From the NCBI GenBank assembly GCA_010030605.1, contig RHCK01000136.1:1-5174 (forward strand): DNA of 5,174 nucleotides. Reading direction: 5' to 3'. Each line of letters opens with the position of its first letter. Within the stretch, counting starts at the first letter, position 1. The translations under genes and the position numbers were made by a program. The notes under the pieces were generated by a model. The model searched no databases. It was not told the DNA's origin and saw nothing but the letters and a program-made list of their open reading frames with translations. This DNA comes from Acidimicrobiia bacterium. Its GTDB lineage: Bacteria; Actinomycetota; Acidimicrobiia; Acidimicrobiales; Ilumatobacteraceae. This document shows, in pieces, positions 1 to 4,720 of this stretch.

Positions 1-185
1 CATGGGAGATGGGTTATGCCTATGGATTGGGCAAGTTCACCATCGGTTTGTACACCGACTGGCGGGCGCGTTTCCCTGCTCCCGACGAGGTGGTCAATCT
101 CATGATGCAGTGCTCGATGAACGTGTTGGTGCGCTCACTCGACGAATTGGATCGCGCGCTGAAGAGTTGGCTGGCCGATCGCTGA
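1..185 (+). CDS. Nucleoside 2-deoxyribosyltransferase-like protein, C-terminal fragment
   Basis: This is the 3' end of a gene that begins before the window; the first complete codon is at position 3 and TGA is at 183-185, leaving 60 residues. The fragment begins WEMGYAYGLGK, continues with a GLYTDWR segment, then VVNLMM, and ends with VRSLDELDRALKSW. This order matches the C-terminal half of the nucleoside 2-deoxyribosyltransferase family (PF05014), which moves deoxyribose between bases or acts as a nucleotide hydrolase in nucleotide salvage or clean-up. By that alignment the Glu in WEMGYA falls where the family's catalytic glutamate sits (an ELGYA-type motif), and NLM is the usual loop near the substrate; both assignments are from memory of the family. 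The N-terminal nucleotide-binding part is outside the window, so the exact activity cannot be decided. Its stop lies 12 bp from the convergent msrA stop, with no visible terminator between. Confidence 0.72.
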   Translation, partial: WEMGYAYGLGKFTIGLYTDWRARFPAPDEVVNLMMQCSMNVLVRSLDELDRALKSWLADR

Positions 186-197
186 TCGCCGACGAAA

Positions 198-848
198 TCA
201 GGCGCCGGTGCCGATGGGGCACGAAACGCTGGTGCCGCCGATACCGCAGTAGCCATTCGGATTCTTGGCCAAGTACTGCTGGTGGTACGGCTCGGCGTAA
301 TACCACTCGCCCATTTCCGCGATCTCCGTGGTGATGGTTCCGTAACCCGCGGCACCGAGCCGTTGCTGAAAGAGATCACGCGAGGCCAACGCCTCGACCA
401 TCTGCTCGCTCGAGGTCGTGTAGATGGCGCTGCGGTATTGGGAACCGATGTCGTTGCCCTGTCGCATGCCTTGAGTGGGATCGTGGTTCTCCCAGAACAC
501 TCGCAAGAGGTCGCCGTACGTGACGACGTTTGGATCGAAGATCACGAAGAACACCTCGGCATGACCGGTGAGACCGGTGCAGTTCTCCTCGTACGTGCAG
601 TTGGGTGTGAAACCTCCGGCATAACCCACCGCGGTGGAATGCACGCCGGGCAGCTGCCAGAAGAGTCGTTCGGCGCCCCAGAAACAACCCATGCCGAACA
701 CGGCGGTCACCATCCCGGCGGGCCACGGTCCCTTCAGCGGAGTTCCGAGAACGTGGTGCTTCTCGGGAACCGGCATTGTTTGGTCGGTGCGACCCGGCAA
801 TGCATTCTCACGACTGACCATCTCGGTGTTCTTCTTGGCGAACAGCAT
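198..848 (-). CDS. msrA: Peptide-methionine (S)-S-oxide reductase MsrA
   Basis: This 216-residue cytoplasmic enzyme reduces methionine-S-sulfoxide, free or in proteins, back to methionine, normally using thioredoxin. The sequence carries the MsrA signature GCFWG at residues 54-58 with catalytic Cys55 and the following Glu60. It also has TGHAEV (94-99), FWENHDPTQGMRQGND (118-133), QYRSAIY (137-143) and the C-terminal YHQQYLAKNPNGYCG stretch (188-202). Cys201 and Cys210 (in SVSCPIG) are the likely resolving cysteines. Length and the start MLFAKKN resemble the long, E. coli-like MsrA class (E. coli begins MSLFDKKH), which favours the ATG at 848. An in-frame ATG at 884 would add 12 unfamiliar residues that cover a palindrome and a -10-like box. 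It lies on the same strand as the exporter genes upstream but with a 47-bp gap, so it may be transcribed on its own. Cys84 replaces the proline found at this place in E. coli MsrA. The function is secure; the start is likely but unproven. Confidence 0.96.
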   Translation of the reverse strand: MLFAKKNTEMVSRENALPGRTDQTMPVPEKHHVLGTPLKGPWPAGMVTAVFGMGCFWGAERLFWQLPGVHSTAVGYAGGFTPNCTYEENCTGLTGHAEVFFVIFDPNVVTYGDLLRVFWENHDPTQGMRQGNDIGSQYRSAIYTTSSEQMVEALASRDLFQQRLGAAGYGTITTEIAEMGEWYYAEPYHQQYLAKNPNGYCGIGGTSVSCPIGTGA

Positions 849-860
849 GCGAGAAGGATA
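849..860 (-). promoter_or_regulatory. Candidate leaderless promoter -10 box of msrA
   Basis: Read on the minus strand, TATCCT (860-855) is followed by six bases and then the msrA ATG at 848. TANNNT placed six bases before the start codon is the usual arrangement of leaderless promoters in actinobacteria, where transcription begins at the first base of the start codon. No good Shine-Dalgarno sequence is seen upstream of this ATG, which fits. No clear -35 box is visible. Short TANNNT matches are common by chance, so this stays a candidate. Confidence 0.45.
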
Positions 861-864
861 GGCA

Positions 865-881
865 CCGTCGAGTGTCGACGG
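865..881. promoter_or_regulatory. Perfect 7-bp inverted repeat upstream of msrA (possible operator)
   Basis: CCGTCGA, three bases (GTG), then TCGACGG: a perfect inverted repeat in the 47-bp gap between the second permease gene and msrA. It ends four bases before the putative -10 box, so it would cover about -33 to -17 relative to the msrA start. That is a typical place for a repressor or activator dimer to bind. It could instead form an RNA hairpin in a read-through transcript from the exporter operon. No T-run follows it on the minus strand, so it is not a classical intrinsic terminator. The symmetry is seen directly; the function is inferred. Confidence 0.5.
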
Positions 882-895
882 CATTTCGGACGGGA

Positions 896-1702
896 TCACT
901 TCAGGAGCAATGTCTCGACCCGTCGTGCGGCCACCGACAGGCCCGTGGCCGCCAGAGCACTCAGGACGGCCACATGGGCCACCATTCCCCACGTGGCGAT
1001 ACCGAGGCTGACACCACGCACCAATGCGGCTCCGTGATATAGCGGACTCAACTCAACGATCCAACCAAAGTCACCGTACGACGACAGCGGGTAGAACGTG
1101 GCCGAGAACAAGAAGAGCGGCAACGTCACGGCTGGCACCCAATCGAAGTCGGCCCACGAACGCATGTAGGTCGTGAGAGCCATGCCCACGGCCGCGAAGG
1201 CCAGACCGATCAACATGCACGCGGGCAAGGCGGCCAACACCCACCAGGATTCGGCCATTCCGAGCACCACCAGACACACGAGGAACGACACCGAATAGAT
1301 GAAACCTCGCAGCATCGCCCACATGATCTCGCCCAAAGCCACGTCGGCGGCTCCGAGCGGAGAAGCCAACATCGCGTCGTAGGTCTTCGAATAACGCAAC
1401 TTGAAATAGATGTTCATCGTGCTGTCGTACACGGCACCGTTCATGGCCGAACTCGCCATGAGGGCCGGGGCGACGAACTGGGCGTAATCGATGGAACGAC
1501 CGGCGAAGTCCACGTCTCCGATGAGCGCACCGAATCCGATGCGAATGGACAAGAGGTAGAACAACGGCTCGAAGAAACCGGAGATCAACACCATCGGAGT
1601 GCGTCGATACACGATGGCGTTGCGCTCGACCACCCTCTGGGGCCGACGAGCGGTGCGCAAAATGGGAGGCGCGATACGCCACATGAGGGTGTCACGGCTC
1701 AT
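896..1702 (-). CDS. ABC-2 type exporter permease (NodJ-like), second permease
   Basis: This is a 268-residue membrane protein of the ABC-2 permease family, closest in flavour to NodJ / lipooligosaccharide-type exporters. It would form half of the transmembrane channel driven by the ATPase encoded upstream. About six hydrophobic segments can be seen, near residues 36-60, 74-92, 128-150, 155-178, 187-208 and 238-260. Family features include YAQFVAPALMASSAMNGAV (73-91), TYDAMLASPL (107-116), ALGEIMWAMLRG (122-133) and the ABC-2 signature LFLFSATFYPLSS (196-208) followed by LSPLYHGAALVRG (218-230). The ATG at 1702 overlaps the TGA of the preceding permease as ATGA, and AAGAGG lies eight bases upstream, so translation is coupled. 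The frame stays open farther upstream, but that extension would lie inside the preceding gene and is rejected. The substrate is unknown. Confidence 0.92.
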   Translation of the reverse strand: MSRDTLMWRIAPPILRTARRPQRVVERNAIVYRRTPMVLISGFFEPLFYLLSIRIGFGALIGDVDFAGRSIDYAQFVAPALMASSAMNGAVYDSTMNIYFKLRYSKTYDAMLASPLGAADVALGEIMWAMLRGFIYSVSFLVCLVVLGMAESWWVLAALPACMLIGLAFAAVGMALTTYMRSWADFDWVPAVTLPLFLFSATFYPLSSYGDFGWIVELSPLYHGAALVRGVSLGIATWGMVAHVAVLSALAATGLSVAARRVETLLLK

Positions 1703-2481
1703 CGGTACAACCTCTTGGCGAAGAATCGATCGCACAGAATCCAACCCGGGATCAACCACGCCACCAACACCAATGTGTGCAACGCGAGGTCGACCCCACC
1801 GAGCGTGTGCAACATGAAGCCACGGCACATCTCGACGCCGTGCCACAGCGGCGTCACCCATGCGATGGGACGCAGGACATCGGGCAACGAATCAACCGGA
1901 TAGAACGCCCCGCCGAAGAGGAACAACGGTGTGATGACCAGTCGTTGCACGTTCGAGAACGACGTGTCGTACTCGCGACTCGCCGCCCACGCGGTGATCC
2001 ATGCCGTGAACACCAGACCACACAACATCGCCGCGGCGACCGCCGGAGCGATACCCCACGAGCGAGTGTCGGGATGAACGGCCAGAACGATCGCCACGCC
2101 GCCAACCGCGATACCCATGCGCACTCCGAGCCACAAGAACTGTCCGCGAACGACTTGAGCGGCGGTCAAACGCGTCGCGGCCATCGCCTCGTAGGTGCCG
2201 TCCCACTTGAAACCACCGAGCACCGGCCACAACGACTCCCCCGCCGCCGTGAGCATGGCCGTGGTCGCGAGCAACCCTGGTCCGAGAAAGGATGCGTACG
2301 GGATGCCACCCAACGCCTCGGCCGACGATGGACGATCGTTCACCAAGGATCCGACTCCCAAACCCATTCCGAGAAAGAAGAGCAGTGGCTGCAGAAAGCT
2401 GAGAGTCAGGTTGGTCTTCCAGATGCGCTTCAACAGCAACATCTGCATCTCGAGCACGCGGACCGATGCCGGAGTGGCCAC
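1699..2481 (-). CDS. ABC-2 type exporter permease (NodJ-like), first permease
   Basis: This 260-residue integral membrane protein is the partner of the neighbouring permease and ATPase. Hydrophobic segments lie near residues 25-46, 60-82, 115-136, 143-167, 180-199 and 231-250. Recognisable family elements are FLQPLLFFLGMGLGVGSLV (29-47), PYASFLGPGLLATTAM (61-76), TYEAMAATRL (96-105) and LFLFGGAFYPVDSLP (186-200), followed by VTPLWHGVEMCRGF (209-222). The same elements recur in the other permease, so the two are paralogues that have diverged widely outside these motifs. The start chosen is GTG at 2481: it comes one base after the ATPase stop and has GGAGG six bases upstream. The open frame continues to 2661, but that part lies inside the ATPase gene and is unlike the family. 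The transported substrate is not evident. Confidence 0.92.
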   Translation of the reverse strand: MATPASVRVLEMQMLLLKRIWKTNLTLSFLQPLLFFLGMGLGVGSLVNDRPSSAEALGGIPYASFLGPGLLATTAMLTAAGESLWPVLGGFKWDGTYEAMAATRLTAAQVVRGQFLWLGVRMGIAVGGVAIVLAVHPDTRSWGIAPAVAAAMLCGLVFTAWITAWAASREYDTSFSNVQRLVITPLFLFGGAFYPVDSLPDVLRPIAWVTPLWHGVEMCRGFMLHTLGGVDLALHTLVLVAWLIPGWILCDRFFAKRLYR

Positions 2482-2482
2482 G

Positions 2483-3412
2483 TCATTCCTCCAGCGAACG
2501 ACCGGTGAGACGCAAGAACACATCTTCGAGCGAACTGCGTCGCACGAGCGAACTCTCGGGCTGCAGACCTCGATTATGAACTTCTCGCAGTGCCGCCTCA
2601 CCGTCGTCGGCGTACACCAACACCCGATCGGCGAGAACCTCGAGTCGTTCGCCGATGCCAATCAGCGAGCTCTCTTGGTCGGCATTCTGACCCGCACCGA
2701 ATCGCAATTCGAGTACTTCTCGCGTGGAGTATCGCGTGATGAGTTCGCGCGGTGATCCTTCGGCTGCGATGCGCCCGGCGTCCATGACGACCAGACGATC
2801 GCACAGTTGTTCGGCTTCGTCCATGTAATGAGTGGTGAGGACGAGCGTGACACCTTGCTGCTTCAATCGATACAGGCGATCCCAGAGAACATGACGGGCT
2901 TGAGGATCGAGACCAGTGGTCGGTTCGTCCAACAGCAACATCTCCGGTCGATTCATCAAACCTCGGGCGATCGTGAGCCGGCGCTTCATGCCGCCGCTCA
3001 GCGAGTCCACCCGACCGGCCGAGCGATCGGACAGTTGCACGAAATCGAGGAGTTCGCGGGCGCGCGCGATGCATTCGGATCGGGGAATGTCGAAATACCG
3101 CCCGTAGATGATGAGGTTGTCGAGGGGGGTGAGTTCTCCGTCGAGGTTGTCCGCTTGGGGCACCACACCCAGACGATTTCGAATGGCACTCCCATCGTGA
3201 GCCGGATCGAGACCGAAGATGCGAAGAACTCCCTCGCTCACCGGTGACACGGCCGCGATCATGCGCATCGTGCTGGACTTGCCCGCACCATTCGGTCCGA
3301 GAAAGCCGAAGGACTCCCCCGGACTCACGTCGATGTCGATGCCCTTCACGGCTTCGAAATCACCGAAACGCTTCACGAGCGACCGAGCATGAATCACCGG
3401 AGAATCGGGCAC
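2483..3412 (-). CDS. ABC exporter ATP-binding protein (NodI/DrrA-like)
   Basis: This 309-residue cytoplasmic ATPase powers the two ABC-2 permeases encoded directly downstream. All nucleotide-binding motifs are intact: Walker A GPNGAGKSS (39-47), Q-loop Gln86 in VVPQADNLD, signature LSGGMKRRL (138-146), Walker B LLLDEP (159-164), D-loop GLDP (167-170) and H-loop His195 in TTHYMDEAE. After the nucleotide-binding domain there is a C-terminal extension of about 80 residues ending SSLEDVFLRLTGRSL (293-307), typical of the NodI / DrrA branch of lipid-linked or drug exporters. The start codon is GTG at 3412; TAGTGT lies six bases upstream with no clear Shine-Dalgarno, suggesting a leaderless message. 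A second in-frame GTG five codons later is also possible. It is the first gene of the minus-strand operon, divergent from the GNAT gene. What is exported cannot be told: NodI-like proteins are common outside nodulation, and nothing else nodulation-related is here. Confidence 0.95.
   Translation of the reverse strand: MPDSPVIHARSLVKRFGDFEAVKGIDIDVSPGESFGFLGPNGAGKSSTMRMIAAVSPVSEGVLRIFGLDPAHDGSAIRNRLGVVPQADNLDGELTPLDNLIIYGRYFDIPRSECIARARELLDFVQLSDRSAGRVDSLSGGMKRRLTIARGLMNRPEMLLLDEPTTGLDPQARHVLWDRLYRLKQQGVTLVLTTHYMDEAEQLCDRLVVMDAGRIAAEGSPRELITRYSTREVLELRFGAGQNADQESSLIGIGERLEVLADRVLVYADDGEAALREVHNRGLQPESSLVRRSSLEDVFLRLTGRSLEE
2488..2492 (-). promoter_or_regulatory. Shine-Dalgarno site fixing the GTG start of the first permease
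   Basis: GGAGG on the minus strand, within the last codons of the ATPase gene, is followed by six bases (AATGAC, containing the ATPase stop TGA) and then GTG at 2481. This strong site decides the non-ATG start and indicates that ribosomes finishing the ATPase re-initiate on the permease. Confidence 0.8.
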
Positions 3413-3424
3413 CCGATCACACTA
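3413..3424 (-). promoter_or_regulatory. Candidate leaderless promoter -10 box of the exporter operon
   Basis: On the minus strand TAGTGT (3424-3419) is followed by six bases and the GTG start at 3412. The motif TANNNT and its spacing are those of actinobacterial leaderless promoters and are identical to the arrangement in front of msrA. No convincing -35 sequence or Shine-Dalgarno site is visible. Confidence 0.42.
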
Positions 3425-3449
3425 GTTCCGACATCTCGCGGACGACCGC

Positions 3450-3463
3450 TAGTTTGCTCCCGC
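3450..3463 (+). promoter_or_regulatory. Candidate promoter -10 box of the GNAT gene
   Basis: TAGTTT at 3450-3455 is followed by eight bases and the ATG at 3464. This would put the transcription start at or within a couple of bases of the start codon. There is no Shine-Dalgarno sequence in the 51-bp divergent gap on this strand, consistent with a leaderless or nearly leaderless transcript. Only TTCCGAC at 3426-3432 lies near a -35 position, and it is a poor match. Confidence 0.38.
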
Positions 3464-3949
3464 ATGACGTCCGTGATCATTCGCGATATGACCATCGACG
3501 ACTTGTCGATCGTTCATGAGATCAACGAGGAGAACGTACCGGCCGTCGGTCAGGAAACGTTCGACGATCTTCGCGCCATCCACGATGTCTGCACCATAAA
3601 CATCGTGGCCGAGGTGGACGGAGTTGTTCGCGGATTCTGCATGGTCATGCCCCCCGGCACGACGTACGACAGCCCGAACTATCTCTTCTTTTGCGACCGC
3701 TACGACGATTTCGTCTACCTCGATCGAGTCGCGATCACCGCCGCATTCCAGGGGCGGGGAATCGGTGCGATGTTGTACCGCGAGGTCGAACGTCGCGCAA
3801 CGAGCGGGTGGTTCGCTCTGGAGGTGAACGTGAAACCGCCCAACGAGGGTTCCATGCGATTTCACCGCCGAGAGGGATTCACCGAGGTCGAGCAGCAAGA
3901 GACGCGACCGGGCAAGATCGTGAGCCTGATGATCAAGCCCTTGCGCTGA
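3464..3949 (+). CDS. GNAT-family N-acetyltransferase (COG3818-like)
   Basis: This 161-residue soluble protein has the Gcn5-related N-acetyltransferase fold, which transfers an acetyl group from acetyl-CoA to an amine. The N-terminal strand IIRDMTIDDLSIVHEINEEN (5-24) is typical of the family. The core is YLDRVAITAAFQGRGIGAMLY (85-105), in which QGRGIGA (96-102) is the pyrophosphate-binding motif A loop. The end EVNVKPPNEGSMRFHRREGF (120-139) is the motif B region. The YDSPNYLFF...RYDDFVYLDRV arrangement (68-89) and the PPNEGSMRFHR segment resemble the uncharacterised group COG3818. The ATG at 3464 begins the family-like sequence; an earlier in-frame ATG at 3389 lies inside the divergent ATPase gene and adds unrelated residues. 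The acceptor substrate is unknown. Its stop TGA directly abuts the stop of the convergent amidase gene. Confidence 0.9.
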   Translation: MTSVIIRDMTIDDLSIVHEINEENVPAVGQETFDDLRAIHDVCTINIVAEVDGVVRGFCMVMPPGTTYDSPNYLFFCDRYDDFVYLDRVAITAAFQGRGIGAMLYREVERRATSGWFALEVNVKPPNEGSMRFHRREGFTEVEQQETRPGKIVSLMIKPLR

Positions 3950-3952
3950 TCA
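3947..3952. other. TGATCA palindrome forming both convergent stop codons
   Basis: TGA at 3947-3949 ends the plus-strand GNAT gene, and the complement of TCA at 3950-3952 ends the minus-strand amidase gene. The two stop codons abut with no base between them, so any transcription terminator for either gene must lie inside the other gene. Confidence 0.9.
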
Positions 3953-4720
3953 GCGGCGATCCTGCAGAAATCCGAACCGCGCTCGCACCGACGCCACTTC
4001 CTCGCTGGTGACATCGGCGTAAAGAATCCGTTCACCACCGTCCGAGCCATCGGCCAACAGGTCACCGTTCGGTCCGTAGATCTTGCTGTCACCGGAGTAC
4101 ACCAAGGATCCATGCTCGCCGACTCGGTTGCATCCGACGACGTACGCCAGATTCTCGATGGCTCGTGCTCGCAACAATGTCATCCAATGCTCACGGCGCG
4201 ACGAGGGCCAGTTTGCCGGGACCAGATACACGTCGGTCTCGTTGGCCAATTTCCAGAACTCATCGCCGAATCGCAGGTCATAACACACGAACAAGCTCAC
4301 GCGTAGACCGTCGATGTCGACCGTGACGAATTGATTGCCCGGACGAACGAACTTGTCCTCGCCGCCATAGGTGAAGGGATGAATCTTGCGATAACGGTGA
4401 ACATCGCCGTTCGGTCGCGAAAGAACGAACGTGTTCGACGGACGCGGATCGCGTTCCGAGGTGGGTAGAACCTCGGGGCACGAGCCGGCGACGATGACGC
4501 CATGTTTCGCGGCCATGTCGGCGAGAAACGCCGATGACGGACCACCCAACGGTTCGGCGAAGCGTGGATCCTCCACGGCGAACCCGGTCGAGAAGGTTTC
4601 CGTGAGCAACACCAAACCGGCGCCATTGGAAGCGGCTTCGGCGATCAGCGGCTCGAGGCGAGCGAAATTCGCCTCGCGATCGCACCACACGATGTCGTGT
4701 TGCACCGCGGCGATCCTCAC
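3950..4720 (-). CDS. Carbon-nitrogen hydrolase, probable omega-amidase (Nit2/YafV-like)
   Basis: This 256-residue cytoplasmic nitrilase-superfamily enzyme carries the Glu-Lys-Cys triad: Glu41 in LLTETFSTGF, Lys112 in YRKIHPF and Cys146 in FVCYDLRF, plus the second glutamate Glu121 in YGGEDKF. The motifs ETFSTGF, KIHPFTYGGEDKF, CYDLRFG, PANWPSSRREHW (168-179), LLRARAIEN (182-190) and the C-terminal RFGFLQDRR (248-256) are those of omega-amidases. These hydrolyse alpha-ketoglutaramate or alpha-ketosuccinamate to the keto acid and ammonia. It starts with GTG at 4720, overlapping the stop of the upstream aminotransferase by four bases (GTGA), with AAGGTGG just upstream. Coupling to a glutamine/methionine-type aminotransferase supports the omega-amidase role, because that transaminase makes the amidase's substrate. 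The family's usual proline in FPFLxDRR is Gly250 here. A different amide substrate remains possible. Confidence 0.9.
   Translation of the reverse strand: MRIAAVQHDIVWCDREANFARLEPLIAEAASNGAGLVLLTETFSTGFAVEDPRFAEPLGGPSSAFLADMAAKHGVIVAGSCPEVLPTSERDPRPSNTFVLSRPNGDVHRYRKIHPFTYGGEDKFVRPGNQFVTVDIDGLRVSLFVCYDLRFGDEFWKLANETDVYLVPANWPSSRREHWMTLLRARAIENLAYVVGCNRVGEHGSLVYSGDSKIYGPNGDLLADGSDGGERILYADVTSEEVASVRARFGFLQDRR

Noticed and set aside
865..881. Reading the palindrome as an intrinsic terminator of the exporter operon
   Set aside because: The 7-bp stem is not followed by a T-run on the minus strand (the next bases are TGCCTATCC), so a classical terminator is not supported.
849..992. Longer msrA start sites up to 992, including ATG at 884
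   Set aside because: The longest form overlaps the permease gene and is unlike MsrA. The 884 start adds residues over a palindrome and -10-like box and lacks a Shine-Dalgarno site. It cannot be fully excluded.
282..1037. Long plus-strand open frame of 251 codons opposite msrA and the end of the second permease
   Set aside because: It lies antisense to genes with complete family motifs, shows no recognisable domain, and its composition is that expected of a shadow frame in GC-rich coding DNA.
1071..1682. Minus-strand open frame of 203 codons overlapping the second permease in another frame
   Set aside because: Arg/His-rich low-complexity translation with no family features; it is a shifted-frame shadow of the permease.
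1777..2508. Plus-strand open frame of 243 codons opposite the first permease
   Set aside because: Its translation is rich in Arg, His and Gln with no domain or hydrophobic core, typical of antisense to a membrane protein gene. The minus strand has a clear ABC-2 permease.
896..3412. Nodulation factor export system
   Set aside because: The NodI/NodJ resemblance reflects a broad exporter family. There are no nod biosynthesis genes or nod boxes, and the organism looks actinobacterial.
3389..3463. Upstream in-frame ATG giving the GNAT protein 25 more residues
   Set aside because: The extra part overlaps the start of the divergent ATPase gene, does not resemble GNAT sequences, and would remove the promoter space for both genes.
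4676..4683. GCGATCGC, the cyanobacterial HIP1 octamer
   Set aside because: I see only one exact copy, and the gene content is not cyanobacterial; it is one instance of the general CGATCG excess.
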